64,000 nt of DNA, from the NCBI GenBank assembly GCA_024280885.1, contig JAJRPF010000061.1, positions 1 to 64,000 on the forward strand, in the 5' to 3' direction. Origin of the DNA: Planctomycetota bacterium (GTDB lineage: Bacteria; Planctomycetota; JAJSAM01; JAJVHW01). The notes beneath the pieces are model-generated. The model did no database searches, was not told the origin of the DNA, and saw nothing but the letters and a program-made list of their open reading frames with translations. Positions 53,101 to 61,338 of this stretch are shown piece by piece. Position numbers and translations under genes: made by a program. Position 1 is the stretch's first letter. Each line of letters starts with the position of its first letter.

Positions 53101-54281
53101 AAAAGAGTCTGCTCAACGTTGAGATGAAGGGCATCGCCGCGGGCGCCGAGGATCTCGTCATCGACATGCGCCCGGCCGGAGAGATCCACGGTGTGGTCGT
53201 CGACCCGGACGGCCGCGGGATCGCGCACGCCCGTGTTCAGGCGTTCTCGGAGTCCGGACATCGCGGCACGCCGAGTGGCGCGACCGACGCGGACGGGTCG
53301 TTTCAGATCACGGGCATCGACCCCGCGCACGGTCCCTACACTCTGCGCATCAAGCCCCCGGAACCGCAGCGCCTTCCGCGTTTCGAGGTACTCGGTCCCT
53401 ACACCACGGCAACGATCGAGGGCGTCCAGGTCGGTCAGTCGGGCATTCGGGTCGTGATCCCAATCGGCAACGTCATCGAGGGCGTCATCGTCGACTCAGC
53501 AGGCAAGCCGCAGCCCGGCGTATGGGTCAAGGCCGAGTGCGTCACGCACGACAAGCTGAGTCCGCACGAGCGGACGTGGCTGCGTGGTCCGGGCACGCAG
53601 GCGGGTGAAGACGGCCACTTCCGGTTCCAAGGGCTTCCCGACGCCGCGTTCGCTCTCTTCCTGATGCCGAACCCGTACAGCGATCCGAATGGGCAGCCGC
53701 GCGCACTCGCCGGCGCGGAACATGTCACCGCCGGCACGACGGGACTGACGCTCCGGACTGCCGCGGTCGGCAGTGTGACGGGTGTGGTCGTCGATGACGA
53801 TGGGACGCCCGTCGCGAACACGCGCGTCACCGCGATGCCGGAAGGAACGGAGATTCTCTCGGCCCGCGTGACGGCGAAGACCGACTCCAACGGACACTTC
53901 ACGCTCGCGGCGCTGGTCGTGGGTCGGGCCTACGCGGCGACCGTGTCGGTCCCTGACCGTGTCCGCACGACCGTTCTGGATGTACGCGCCGGAGGAGGCC
54001 TGCTGCGTATCGAACTCTCGCGCGGCGAGTCAATCTCCGGGCGACTCATCGTCCCCGAGGGGCAGTCGGCGAAGCGCCGTTTCCTCCGGCTCTACCACAG
54101 CGACGGCGACTACGAGACCGGCCTCAGCACGAACGACAACGGCGCCTTCGAACGCAACGCCCTGCTGCCCGGCACGTATCGCGTCGAGGTCCAGACGAAC
54201 CCAGGGGAGTGGCCGGCTGCGATGCAGTCCGTCGGGACGATCACCACGGGAACAAACGACATCGTCATCCGCCTCGAGTAG
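50121..54281 (+). CDS. ECF sigma factor fused to membrane anchor and about twelve carboxypeptidase-regulatory-like modules (fusion 3)
   Basis: A 1386-residue fusion, the longest of the five. Sigma region 2 is at 5-75 (ADDLVQKTWLAAVERPP, PRAWLATVMRNWLRREWRDEAVKRR), region 4 at 107-155 (LDDPYRTTLLYRHHEGLAPRHIAERMGIPVETVRTRLKRGM). The linker motif GRTWALALLPLTTM is at 163-176 and one transmembrane helix at 213-234. The tail carries about twelve modules of the pattern hxGxVxxxxGxPhxGAxV, for example IRGRVTRAEGGAPIGGVAV, VRGTVRHPDGSPAEGARV, IVGRVTNRRGESVRGAFV, IHGVVVDPDGRGIAHARV, IEGVIVDSAGKPQPGVWV and VTGVVVDDDGTPVANTRV. Starts at 50121 and 50079 are both possible; neither has a strong ribosome binding site. 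It is tail-to-tail with fusion 4, 43 bp apart. Confidence 0.85.
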   Translation: MSRIERLLEHREWLRDLSRRLVVDANLADDLVQKTWLAAVERPPHHTQRPRAWLATVMRNWLRREWRDEAVKRRHEQAAARPESIAGPDELVVRAEEMRVVVGAVLALDDPYRTTLLYRHHEGLAPRHIAERMGIPVETVRTRLKRGMAMVRRDLDAHHGGDGRTWALALLPLTTMPVSPASVGAQASAAARGGDATGYALGELLVKATLNKAAVVTVLLVLALFGGGAALLAAQEGGSGDVAAEGDQREADTGPRRTRVGEEASATDDGDDGPARAGVGDGEPAASSAAGHALGVTVLDVDGAPLGGARVEWYRQPSIFPLFGAWEKGRRLLRGVAPVAAAVTGDDGIATATLPGDGPWTMITRAAGHATGFRWSVNSPLGADRSAPLVERLLTGYAIDGCILSRDGSPAAGIELLADSIGMSGTVIRGSRTVTAADGTFRLDGLRPGEAHLFAGGVRLARLRVPTTSPVTLTLGGNVIRGRVTRAEGGAPIGGVAVFAQLIRETLGVVRTTTDADGRYELDTLVPAFVSEIRLEREGLVDTRTTMSIDGGVGFDALGHGRMDFTMSESASLTGIVRTDGVPIADVGVAVVLRDWRSFATRTDANGRYVLTTVPPGSVVVIVDAQRTTFYQAELPANWLDAHRRGKDIKGWSVSLTAGVTTEHDLSLTNGVTVRGTVRHPDGSPAEGARVTFGSGTTPVSDAAGHFVSRGVRPAAGATVFASLPGARAFQQVNLLDESARTGLDIVMQPATRIVGRVTNRRGESVRGAFVQIFASRRRLAERASVSDDGSFELLTLERGTVSLRAFAPGHSPAEPLKLDATPGAELGNVRFLLDAAVSISGTARTSRGVPIEGARVALIEGGTRTRNTEDRDLLTAAVTNAKGRFVIPDVAQGSWTLVLVGDEIVRWERALDVAAPMTIDVTCTRARTISGVIQHPGTAPLTGVSVIAYRQGARTGEPGYRVSVNCAADGTFVLTGLRDGVYDIKTFVWKRVKKSLLNVEMKGIAAGAEDLVIDMRPAGEIHGVVVDPDGRGIAHARVQAFSESGHRGTPSGATDADGSFQITGIDPAHGPYTLRIKPPEPQRLPRFEVLGPYTTATIEGVQVGQSGIRVVIPIGNVIEGVIVDSAGKPQPGVWVKAECVTHDKLSPHERTWLRGPGTQAGEDGHFRFQGLPDAAFALFLMPNPYSDPNGQPRALAGAEHVTAGTTGLTLRTAAVGSVTGVVVDDDGTPVANTRVTAMPEGTEILSARVTAKTDSNGHFTLAALVVGRAYAATVSVPDRVRTTVLDVRAGGGLLRIELSRGESISGRLIVPEGQSAKRRFLRLYHSDGDYETGLSTNDNGAFERNALLPGTYRVEVQTNPGEWPAAMQSVGTITTGTNDIVIRLE

Positions 54282-54324
54282 GCGCAATCGGCGTCTGGAT
54301 CGGAACGCGCTACATGCAGGGGAA

Positions 54325-56331
54325 TCATTCCTCGAAGAGAATCACGGTGTCACCTCGAACCTTCCACTTCAACGAGTGGCCGCTCGCCAGACAGATCGCA
54401 CGCAGCGCGCCCTCGATCGTGTCATCCGCGACGCGCAGCGAGACCGTCACACCGAAGACGTCGCCGGGCGTACCGGAAGCGAAGGTCACCTGGAGCGCGC
54501 TCTCTCTGCGAATGCGCGCGAGCAATCGGTTGAGGGGTTCGTCGGTGACGTCGAACGAGATCCTCTCGTCTCGCAGTCGATCGGCGACGTCGGCCTTGCG
54601 AAGCTCGACATCCATCTCGGAGACGCTGCCCGCGATGATCTCGATCACGCGTGCCTCGCGCACGTGTCCACGCGCGGAGACCGTCAGTTCAATCTCTCCC
54701 TCGGGAAGGTAATCGATCGTCGCGGGTTCTCCGTCGCGGCTCGAGGCCGACGCTCCCGCGACAGTCGGCTCCGGGATCTCCGGGACGCTCGCGGTGTCGA
54801 TCGATGGGGGAACCATCCAACGAAACCGCACACGGGCCGACTTCACGACCTCGCCTGAACTACTTGTCACACGAATGACCGCGGTCCCCGCCGGACCTCC
54901 CATCACCAACGCAACCTCCACCTCGTCTCCGTAGCGCCCGCTCACGCGGAAGATATTCGAGCGCTGCAACCCGCCCTTGCGCGCGAAGAGTGACCCGAAC
55001 TGCTTCTTCAGCTCCGCCGAGAACGCGCCGTGCTCGTCCGTGGTCGCCACCAGGCCCGAGTGATAGATGGAAGCCCCGGGAACGCCGATCCCGCTCGGGT
55101 CCACGACAGTTCCGCGCACGACGAGGGATTGCGGCGCGTTCGGATCGCGAGAAGCAGGCTCGATGACCTCGGTCGCCATTCCAGCCGACCACTCATCCGA
55201 TCCAGAGTGGAGGACCACGCGATCAGCTTCCACCGCCAACCGCAGTCCGCACACCCTCACGAGAGTCTTGAGTGCCACGACGGCGGTGACGTCAGAGAAC
55301 TGCATCGTCATCGGCATGGAGTCGAGTGACGCCGCCGAGCGCACATCAGCATGGATCGCGATCCCGGTGATGTCTGAGATCTCCGCAAAGACGGTGCGAG
55401 CTGTGTCACTCGCGAAGCGCAGAACGTCGATCCGCTCCTGAAGCAGCTCAGCGACGGTTCGAGTGTCTTCCTTGGACATTTCCGCCACGTCGAGTCGCTC
55501 GTCGGCTGGCGGCGGTCGGACTCGCACACGGTTCGATCGCGGCGATCGCGCGACGGACGCCACCGACTCGACCTCGGGTGCTGCTGCAATCTCGGGATCA
55601 ACGGAATGTGCGTCGGCATCGGCGCGATTCAGTGCGTTCTCTCCGCCACTGAGCCCCCACCACGCCCCGCCCAAGAGAGCGAGCCCCAAGACGATCCCAC
55701 CTGCGAGTTTCCATGCCATCGCCAATCCCCCCACGGCCACGGTGGCCGCTCCTCCGACTGCCGCATTCACTGTGTCGCGATCGAGCAGCGGTAACAGCAC
55801 CACCGCCAGCGGACGACCGCGTCCGACGTCGCGCTCCAACCGCCCTCGTAGCTGCTCCCGGCCCCGTCGCAGGCGCGCCCGCGTCGTCTCGAGTGGCGCG
55901 CCCATCTGCGTCGCGACCTCCGCGACGGCGAGACCCTCGAGGTAGCGCAGAAGCAACGCCTGCCGGTACGGTTCGGGGAGCGCGACGACAGCGGTCGCGA
56001 CCTGCGCGTGAGCGTCAGCCCGCGCAGCGAGATCCGCCGGATCGCTCACGGAACTCGCTTCCCCGCGCGCGACGGCCTTCTCGCGCGCACGCCGTCGCCG
56101 CCGAGAGCGTCCCTGTTTGCGCGCCGCGTTGCGAGCCACGGTAGTCAACCATCCGCGCGGTGACTCACCGGTTGACGGCGGACTCGTCATCGCCGCGAGC
56201 CACGTCTGCTGCTCGACGTCGTCGGCCTCGTTCTCGTCGCGCGTCAACGCGAGCGCGAGCGTCCGCACCCACTCCCGGTGCGCGAGCAGGAGATCGAGGT
56301 GAACGGCGGGATCCGGTGCGATGCCCATCAT
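54325..56331 (-). CDS. ECF sigma factor fused to membrane anchor and two STN-like domains (fusion 4)
   Basis: A 668-residue fusion. Sigma region 2 is at 13-80 (ADDVEQQTWLAAM, PRGWLTTVARNAARKQGRSRRRRR), region 4 at 117-167 (LPEPYRQALLLRYLEGLAVAEVATQMGAPLETTRARLRRGR). A shorter linker motif (RPLAVVLLPLLD) and one transmembrane helix (208-227) follow. The tail differs from fusions 1-3: an STN-like domain at about 300-376 (TARTVFAEISDITGIAIHADV, MTMQFSDVTAVVALKTLVRV, RVVLHSG), one carboxypeptidase-regulatory-like module at 404-445 (VVRGTVVDPSGIGVPGASIYH), and a second STN-like domain at 590-668 (ISFDVTDEPLNRLLARIRRES, VTVSLRVADDTIEGALRAI, DTVILFEE). STN domains occur at the N-termini of secretins and signalling TonB receptors and interact with periplasmic partners. 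Either of two adjacent ATGs (56331, 56328) may be used, after GTAGGG. Confidence 0.85.
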   Translation of the reverse strand: MMGIAPDPAVHLDLLLAHREWVRTLALALTRDENEADDVEQQTWLAAMTSPPSTGESPRGWLTTVARNAARKQGRSRRRRRAREKAVARGEASSVSDPADLAARADAHAQVATAVVALPEPYRQALLLRYLEGLAVAEVATQMGAPLETTRARLRRGREQLRGRLERDVGRGRPLAVVLLPLLDRDTVNAAVGGAATVAVGGLAMAWKLAGGIVLGLALLGGAWWGLSGGENALNRADADAHSVDPEIAAAPEVESVASVARSPRSNRVRVRPPPADERLDVAEMSKEDTRTVAELLQERIDVLRFASDTARTVFAEISDITGIAIHADVRSAASLDSMPMTMQFSDVTAVVALKTLVRVCGLRLAVEADRVVLHSGSDEWSAGMATEVIEPASRDPNAPQSLVVRGTVVDPSGIGVPGASIYHSGLVATTDEHGAFSAELKKQFGSLFARKGGLQRSNIFRVSGRYGDEVEVALVMGGPAGTAVIRVTSSSGEVVKSARVRFRWMVPPSIDTASVPEIPEPTVAGASASSRDGEPATIDYLPEGEIELTVSARGHVREARVIEIIAGSVSEMDVELRKADVADRLRDERISFDVTDEPLNRLLARIRRESALQVTFASGTPGDVFGVTVSLRVADDTIEGALRAICLASGHSLKWKVRGDTVILFEE

Positions 56332-56425
56332 CCCTACAATCCCAGGAGGTGCGGCGGAGGGTGCAACTCTCGCTCAGAATTTTCTGCGTGGTGCGTGGAG
56401 CATCTCGTGACCCCGGCTCGTCGCG

Positions 56426-57406
56426 CTACTGCGCCTCTCCGCTGCGTCGCGTCCGCTGATCCTCGAGGACGTCATCGACAATCTGCTCAAGCGTCGTCTC
56501 GTAGCGGAAGCCGGTGACGCGGGCCAGTTTCTCGACGTCGGGCACGCGCCGCGGCATGTCCTCGAATCCGGCGCCGTAGGCTTCTGCGTAGGGCACGAGG
56601 ACGATCTCGGAGGCGCTGCCGGCGCGCTCCTTGACCATCTCTGCGAGGCCGCGGATGGAGATCTCGCGCTCGGAGCCGACGTTGAAGACCTGGCCGACCG
56701 TGTCGGGAGAATCGAGCAGGTGCAGGAGCGCCTGCACCGAGTCGTTGACATGTCCGAAGCAACGCGCCTGCTCCCCCGTCCCGTACACGGTGATCGGTTC
56801 CCCAGTGAGCGCCTGCCGCGCGAAGTTCGGGAGCACCATCCCGTAGCGCCCCACTTGCCGCGGCCCGACCGTGTTGAAGAGACGTGCGATGATGACCGGC
56901 ACGCGTTTCTCGGCGTGATAGGCAAGCGCCAGCCACTCGTCGAGAGCCTTCGAGCATGCGTACGCCCAGCGCGAGCGCGTAGTGGCGCCCAGGTTGAGGT
57001 CGTCATCCTCCGCGAACGGCATCTTGGTGCCCTTCCCGTAGACCTCGGATGTGGACGCAATCAACGTGCGGCGGCCCTTGCGCGCGGCGGCGTCCAGGAC
57101 GACCTCGGTCGCCTTCACGTTCGTCTCGATTGTGTGGACCGGGCGCTCCACGATCAGGCGGACACCAACCGCCGCCGCGAGATGAACGGTGCAGTCGGCG
57201 CGATCCACCAACTCGACGACCAGAGGGCTATCGAGCGCGGATCCGATGCGATACATGAACCCTGGGCGGTCCACGAGGTGCTCGATATTCGACATGCTGC
57301 CGGTCGAGAGATCGTCGAGCACGATGACCTCGTCGCCGCGCGCCAGCAGCTGCTCCGCCATGTGAGAGCCGATAAACCCGGCTCCACCAGTGATGAGTAC
57401 CCTCAC
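56426..57406 (-). CDS. NAD-dependent epimerase/dehydratase (extended SDR, nucleotide-sugar enzyme)
   Basis: A 326-residue extended SDR. The N-terminus has the NAD-binding VLITGGAGFIGSHMAEQLLARGDEVIVLDDLSTG. The catalytic region is intact: IASTSEVYGKG and WAYACSKALDEWLA give the Ser/Thr and the YxxxK pair. VPVIIARLFNTVGPRQ, DSVQALLHLLDSP and VFNVGSEREISI are typical of the UDP-glucose 4-epimerase/UDP-glucuronate decarboxylase group. The exact sugar is not determined. The GTG at 57406 was chosen because the Rossmann strand begins immediately; GGAG lies 12 nt upstream. It is followed by a 93-bp gap before fusion 4. Confidence 0.9.
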   Translation of the reverse strand: MRVLITGGAGFIGSHMAEQLLARGDEVIVLDDLSTGSMSNIEHLVDRPGFMYRIGSALDSPLVVELVDRADCTVHLAAAVGVRLIVERPVHTIETNVKATEVVLDAAARKGRRTLIASTSEVYGKGTKMPFAEDDDLNLGATTRSRWAYACSKALDEWLALAYHAEKRVPVIIARLFNTVGPRQVGRYGMVLPNFARQALTGEPITVYGTGEQARCFGHVNDSVQALLHLLDSPDTVGQVFNVGSEREISIRGLAEMVKERAGSASEIVLVPYAEAYGAGFEDMPRRVPDVEKLARVTGFRYETTLEQIVDDVLEDQRTRRSGEAQ

Positions 57407-57546
57407 GCGGTCATCTGCTCCATCGGTGCGCGAAATGCGGAGCTCTTTCGAGCTCGCTCGTCGTGATCCCAAGCGACCACTTGGCGCACCGTAGCAAGAA
57501 CCTCGCCCACGACGGACTCCTTGCGAGCCCGGGCGATCCGGCTGGA

Positions 57547-57752
57547 CTAGCAGTCTGTCGGAGTAGTCCGTCGAGGACCGGATTCGTCCAGGGGCGTCGT
57601 CCGTCGTGCTTGACGGGCGAAGTCCCTGCCGAAGCAACATCGAGCCTGGCAAGTGCGGCGGACGGCGTTCCTGGGCGGAGTTGACGGTTCGCAAGCACGA
57701 ATTGCTACGGCCCATTCGCCGGTTCCGATGGACTACTCCGACAGGCTGCTAG
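57547..57752. mobile_element. 206-bp MITE-like element with 23-bp terminal inverted repeats
   Basis: CTAGCAGTCTGTCGGAGTAG at 57547 (continuing TCC to 57569) and the reverse complement of 57730-57752 match at 22 of 23 positions. The outermost CTAG at both ends is palindromic, so it may be a 4-bp target duplication (or TA), leaving 19-bp inverted repeats. There is no room for a transposase gene, so this would be a non-autonomous element. It lies between the SDR gene start and the stop of sigma fusion 5; the TAG stop of that gene (57749-57751) is inside the terminal CTAG. Confidence 0.8.
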
Positions 57753-59575
57753 AGCTTGAGGAAGATGGGAGGCGCCGAGATCGCCCGCAGCCGTCCCCGG
57801 GCCTCGTCGGTCAGTGGCACGACGCGCAAGATCGAGTCGTAGAGGCGGAGAGCCTCCGCCGAGCTACGCGTGACCTGATCCCCGTCGAACATCAGCAGCG
57901 CGGCGAGCCCGTCACGCTCGCTCTCGAGCAGCGTCTCCGAGAGTCCCTCGGCCCACTCGTGCGCGAGTTGCTCGATTTCCGCCTCGCGCTCCTTCGCCGG
58001 CCTCACCAGCCGCCCAAGGTCTTTCAGCATCCCCTTCGCGACCGACGCGCGCGTGCCATCGTGCTTGACGAGTCTGACCGCCTGCCCCCATTGAATAGCG
58101 GAGCTGAAGAGATCGAGGTTGGAGACGTCGCGCACACTGTCGGGCCGGAGGAGCGTATTCTGTTCGGCCGTCAGGAGCGCCGTCACCGCGTCGAAGAACT
58201 TCGTGCGCGAAACGACGTCGTCGTGGAGTTTCTGCAATTCGAGCGTCTCGGCCCCGTACGTGGCGACGCGCTGCTTCTCGCGCGCGATCTGCGCGTTCGC
58301 GATCCGATCGAGTTCCCGCTCCTGTGTCGTCGTCAACGGAGTACCGGCGGCTCGCAATGTGGCCGCGATCAGGTTGGACATGAACGGCGGACTCGCATAC
58401 GGCCCGTTGGTGCCGATCCCCGGGAGACTCCCGGCGATGCGGGCCGCAGCAGCGATCAGCGGCGCGTTCTTGTTCTGGATCCCGGTGATGACCTCCGGGG
58501 GCAGTTCCTCGCCCGCGTCAATCGCTGACCGCAACGACACCAAGAGTTGGACGAGTTCGCCGGTGGCGAGCCCCACCTGGTCCCAGTCGATCTCGTCCAG
58601 CACATCGTCGTACGCGCCAAACGAGATCGGCGCGCCATCCCTGCTCGTGTCGGCGCTGGCCATCGCGTCGGACAACGAGATGCCGAGCTCGGCAACCTCG
58701 GCTTCGAGTCCTGCACTGTGCTCTCTCGACTGGGCGAGTTCCTGCTCGAGTGCGCGGATACGCGCGTCACGTTTCCCGAGGCTCCCCGAGAGTGTCTCCG
58801 CGCGTCCGCGCTCCGTGTCGAGGGCACGCGTCGCACCAACCAGCGCTGCCTCGTGCGCCTCCCCATCGTCGCCCACCGCGGGAGCTGCGATCCATCCGCC
58901 GCTCAGTCCGAGCACCAGAGCCGCCGCGGCAACCAATCCGAACTTCGTGTTGGCAGTCATCAGAGCAACTCCTGTGATGGTTCCGGCACCGCCCGCGGTC
59001 GCTGCCGCGCCGCGATCCAGTCGGGCCAGGGGAACGAGGGCGAGGGCCCATGCGCGGCGATCCCCGGCGTGCTGCGTATCCAGCTCGGCACGCAGTCGTT
59101 CGAGCGCCCGCCGCGTACGCGTACGCACCGTCTCGACGGGACAGCCGAGGCGACGCGCGACTTCGCGCGGCGGCAGCCCCTCGAAGAATCGCAGCACGAG
59201 AACGTCGCGATAGTTCGCGTCGAGTTGCAGCACGAGTTCGGAGACACGTCGGTGCGACTCCGCGTCGGCGACCGACTCAGCGACCGACGGAACGGCCTTC
59301 GCCGCCTCGCCGCGCGCCTCGTGCACGGCCCTGGACTGCGCCGCGCGGGACTGCGCAGCGCGACCACTGTCGGCCGCCTTGCTGCGAACCACCTTCGACA
59401 GCCACCCGCGCACACTCTCTGCATGTCGCGGCGGAGTGCGCAACGACGCCAGCCAGGTCTCCTGCATGACATCCTGCGCGACGTCGTCGTCGTGTACGAG
59501 CCGACGTGCCAGCGCGTGCATCCACGTGGAGTGCTCGAGGAGCGTCTCGATCGGCAGAGGTACGGGCGCGGTCAT
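57749..59575 (-). CDS. ECF sigma factor fused to membrane anchor and coiled-coil/helical extracytoplasmic region (fusion 5)
   Basis: A 608-residue fusion. Sigma region 2 is at 11-72 (VAQDVMQETWLASLRTPP, VRGWLSKVVRSKAADS) and region 4 at 118-165 (LDANYRDVLVLRFFEGLPPREVARRLGCPVETVRTRTRRAL). The loop between them has a small repeat (RAAQ, SRAAQ, SRAVH, residues 72-85). The linker motif DRRAWALALVPLARLD (172-187) matches fusions 2 and 3. One transmembrane helix is at 209-231. The tail has no beta modules: a coiled coil at about 245-300 (LDTERGRAETLSGSLGKRDA, ALEQELAQSREHSAG) and a helical domain to the end. The ATG at 59575 follows GGTGAG. The stop codon lies in the end of the MITE-like element. 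Confidence 0.85.
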   Translation of the reverse strand: MTAPVPLPIETLLEHSTWMHALARRLVHDDDVAQDVMQETWLASLRTPPRHAESVRGWLSKVVRSKAADSGRAAQSRAAQSRAVHEARGEAAKAVPSVAESVADAESHRRVSELVLQLDANYRDVLVLRFFEGLPPREVARRLGCPVETVRTRTRRALERLRAELDTQHAGDRRAWALALVPLARLDRGAAATAGGAGTITGVALMTANTKFGLVAAAALVLGLSGGWIAAPAVGDDGEAHEAALVGATRALDTERGRAETLSGSLGKRDARIRALEQELAQSREHSAGLEAEVAELGISLSDAMASADTSRDGAPISFGAYDDVLDEIDWDQVGLATGELVQLLVSLRSAIDAGEELPPEVITGIQNKNAPLIAAAARIAGSLPGIGTNGPYASPPFMSNLIAATLRAAGTPLTTTQERELDRIANAQIAREKQRVATYGAETLELQKLHDDVVSRTKFFDAVTALLTAEQNTLLRPDSVRDVSNLDLFSSAIQWGQAVRLVKHDGTRASVAKGMLKDLGRLVRPAKEREAEIEQLAHEWAEGLSETLLESERDGLAALLMFDGDQVTRSSAEALRLYDSILRVVPLTDEARGRLRAISAPPIFLKL

Positions 59576-59741
59576 GGTCTCACCGGTATACACGGACGGG
59601 CGGCCGGAATCGGTTCACGAGAAGTTCCGAGGCGGGCGACGGAGGCAAGACGACGGAAGTCGCTTAGACTGGCCCGGTGTCTCCGAGGTCTTCCCGCGCG
59701 CGATGTTGTCACCGACCCGGCCCATGCACAGGTCAACGCGG

Positions 59742-61220
59742 ATGAGGCGCGGGAAGGTCTCGGAGAGTGACTTCTCGATCGACGCGGGTTCGGCTCCAAC
59801 CACCACACGTGGGCCTCCGGCGAGATTCTCGCTCGCGGGCTCTGCGCTCTCGATCGCACTCGTTCTCGGGACCATCTGGCTGCTCATCGGCGGGATCGCC
59901 GTCGGGTTCCCCCAGGCCGCGACGGGGCTCCGCATCTCGCCGACCGCGGCATGGGCACTCGTCACGGCGGGGGCGCTGGCGCTCGGAGTGGCCTGGCCGC
60001 TGGCGCGCGTCGCCGGACGCAAGGAGGCGCAGGCGCGCGGCGCCCCCACCGGCGCGTCCAAGATGCAGATCTTCCCCGGCGTCGCCATGCGCACTTCCGG
60101 TGTCCCGCGCACGGCGACGGTCGAGATCGACGGCGCCTCCGTGGCCGTGCGAGCGATGGAACTCCGCCCGTGGAGGATGGCGTTCGTGATAATCGGCATC
60201 CTGGCGTATGGCGTACTGATCAGCGTGTTCGGGACAGGCGCACGCGGTCCGGGGGGAATTCCATGGCACCTATTCCTGTTCATCGGAATCCCGCAAGTGA
60301 TAGGCTCGATCCGACGCCCGATTCCGATCAGCAAGATCACCGCCATCACGGCGAGTGATCGGATCATCACGATCTACCGCCGCGACGAAGGACCGACCGA
60401 GCTCGCGACCAAGTCGTGGCAGTTCGTGCGGATGGAAGCGGCGCTCCGCAACGTGGTACCGGCTGCGTTCGACGCCGAGATTCCAGCGTCCGCGACGGCA
60501 GAGAAGAGCGACGTAGGGCAGGCTGTCAGCGCACTGAGCGAGTTCGTCCCGGAGGGACGCGACATGCGCGCGACGTTTGCGGGCGGGGCGTTGATCGCGA
60601 TCTCGCTCGCACTCGGAGCAGTGAACCGGCTCGGCGTCACGTCCGGTTTCCCGATCGAAGCGGTGATCGCGACAGCGATCGCCGTCGCCATCTGGATGGC
60701 GGACTTCATGCGAACCGCGAGCGCCACGGAGGCCGCCCGCCACTTCGACGCGAACGCGAAACCGGTGATCGTCGCGATCGAGCGGAAACGCGGCGATGTC
60801 TTCGCGCTCTTGCATCCGTGGCGCCAATGGATCGTCACCCAGGAGCGCGACCGCATCGTCCTGACGCACGAGAGCCGCGATGAATTCGACGCGCTCGCGC
60901 TGATCGGGTTGGCGTGCCTTGGCGGCTACCTGGTGTTCGATGCGATCAGTCCGCTGCGCGCGGGGGTGTACTGGCTTCTGCTACGTGCGTCGGGATATCC
61001 CCGCCCGCGCGGCCTGCGCGAGGAGATCCTCGTGGACCACGTGCGGGAGCTCCACGATCAAGGCAGCCGCGCCACGCTGCTCGTCGACGACGAGGATGGT
61101 CCCCGCGAGATCTCCCTGCGCTTTGGCTCCGGCAACGGACCTCGGTTCGCGGCGCTCGTCCACGAGGCGTGCCCGGACGCGCGGATGCACGAGCCTCTGT
61201 GGCGCTCCAAGACGTCCTGA
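59742..61220 (+). CDS. Hypothetical multi-pass membrane protein
   Basis: A 492-residue protein (start uncertain; ATGs at 59724 and 59742, neither with a strong ribosome binding site). Hydrophobic helices lie near 30-55 (LAGSALSIALVLGTIWLLIGGIAVG), 67-88, 147-165 (MAFVIIGILAYGVLISVFG), 170-190, 280-300 (GGALIAISLALGAVN), 308-325 and 393-420. Between them are short beta-rich soluble segments (ASDRIITIYRRDEGPTELATKSWQFVRM; IVTQERDRIVLTHESRDEF). The C-terminus is cytoplasmic or periplasmic and beta-rich (ATLLVDDEDGPREISLRFGSG). No family recognised. It diverges from sigma fusion 5, with 166 bp between the starts. Confidence 0.7.
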   Translation: MRRGKVSESDFSIDAGSAPTTTRGPPARFSLAGSALSIALVLGTIWLLIGGIAVGFPQAATGLRISPTAAWALVTAGALALGVAWPLARVAGRKEAQARGAPTGASKMQIFPGVAMRTSGVPRTATVEIDGASVAVRAMELRPWRMAFVIIGILAYGVLISVFGTGARGPGGIPWHLFLFIGIPQVIGSIRRPIPISKITAITASDRIITIYRRDEGPTELATKSWQFVRMEAALRNVVPAAFDAEIPASATAEKSDVGQAVSALSEFVPEGRDMRATFAGGALIAISLALGAVNRLGVTSGFPIEAVIATAIAVAIWMADFMRTASATEAARHFDANAKPVIVAIERKRGDVFALLHPWRQWIVTQERDRIVLTHESRDEFDALALIGLACLGGYLVFDAISPLRAGVYWLLLRASGYPRPRGLREEILVDHVRELHDQGSRATLLVDDEDGPREISLRFGSGNGPRFAALVHEACPDARMHEPLWRSKTS

Positions 61221-61338
61221 GAGGCGCGGGAGAGCGCACCGGACGCGACACGGCACTTGCGACGTCTCGGCCGGGAGGGCATCCTCGGTTCGCGGCGTCC
61301 GGACGGCGCCGAGGTTTGGACTCCCAGGGAGGTGACGC

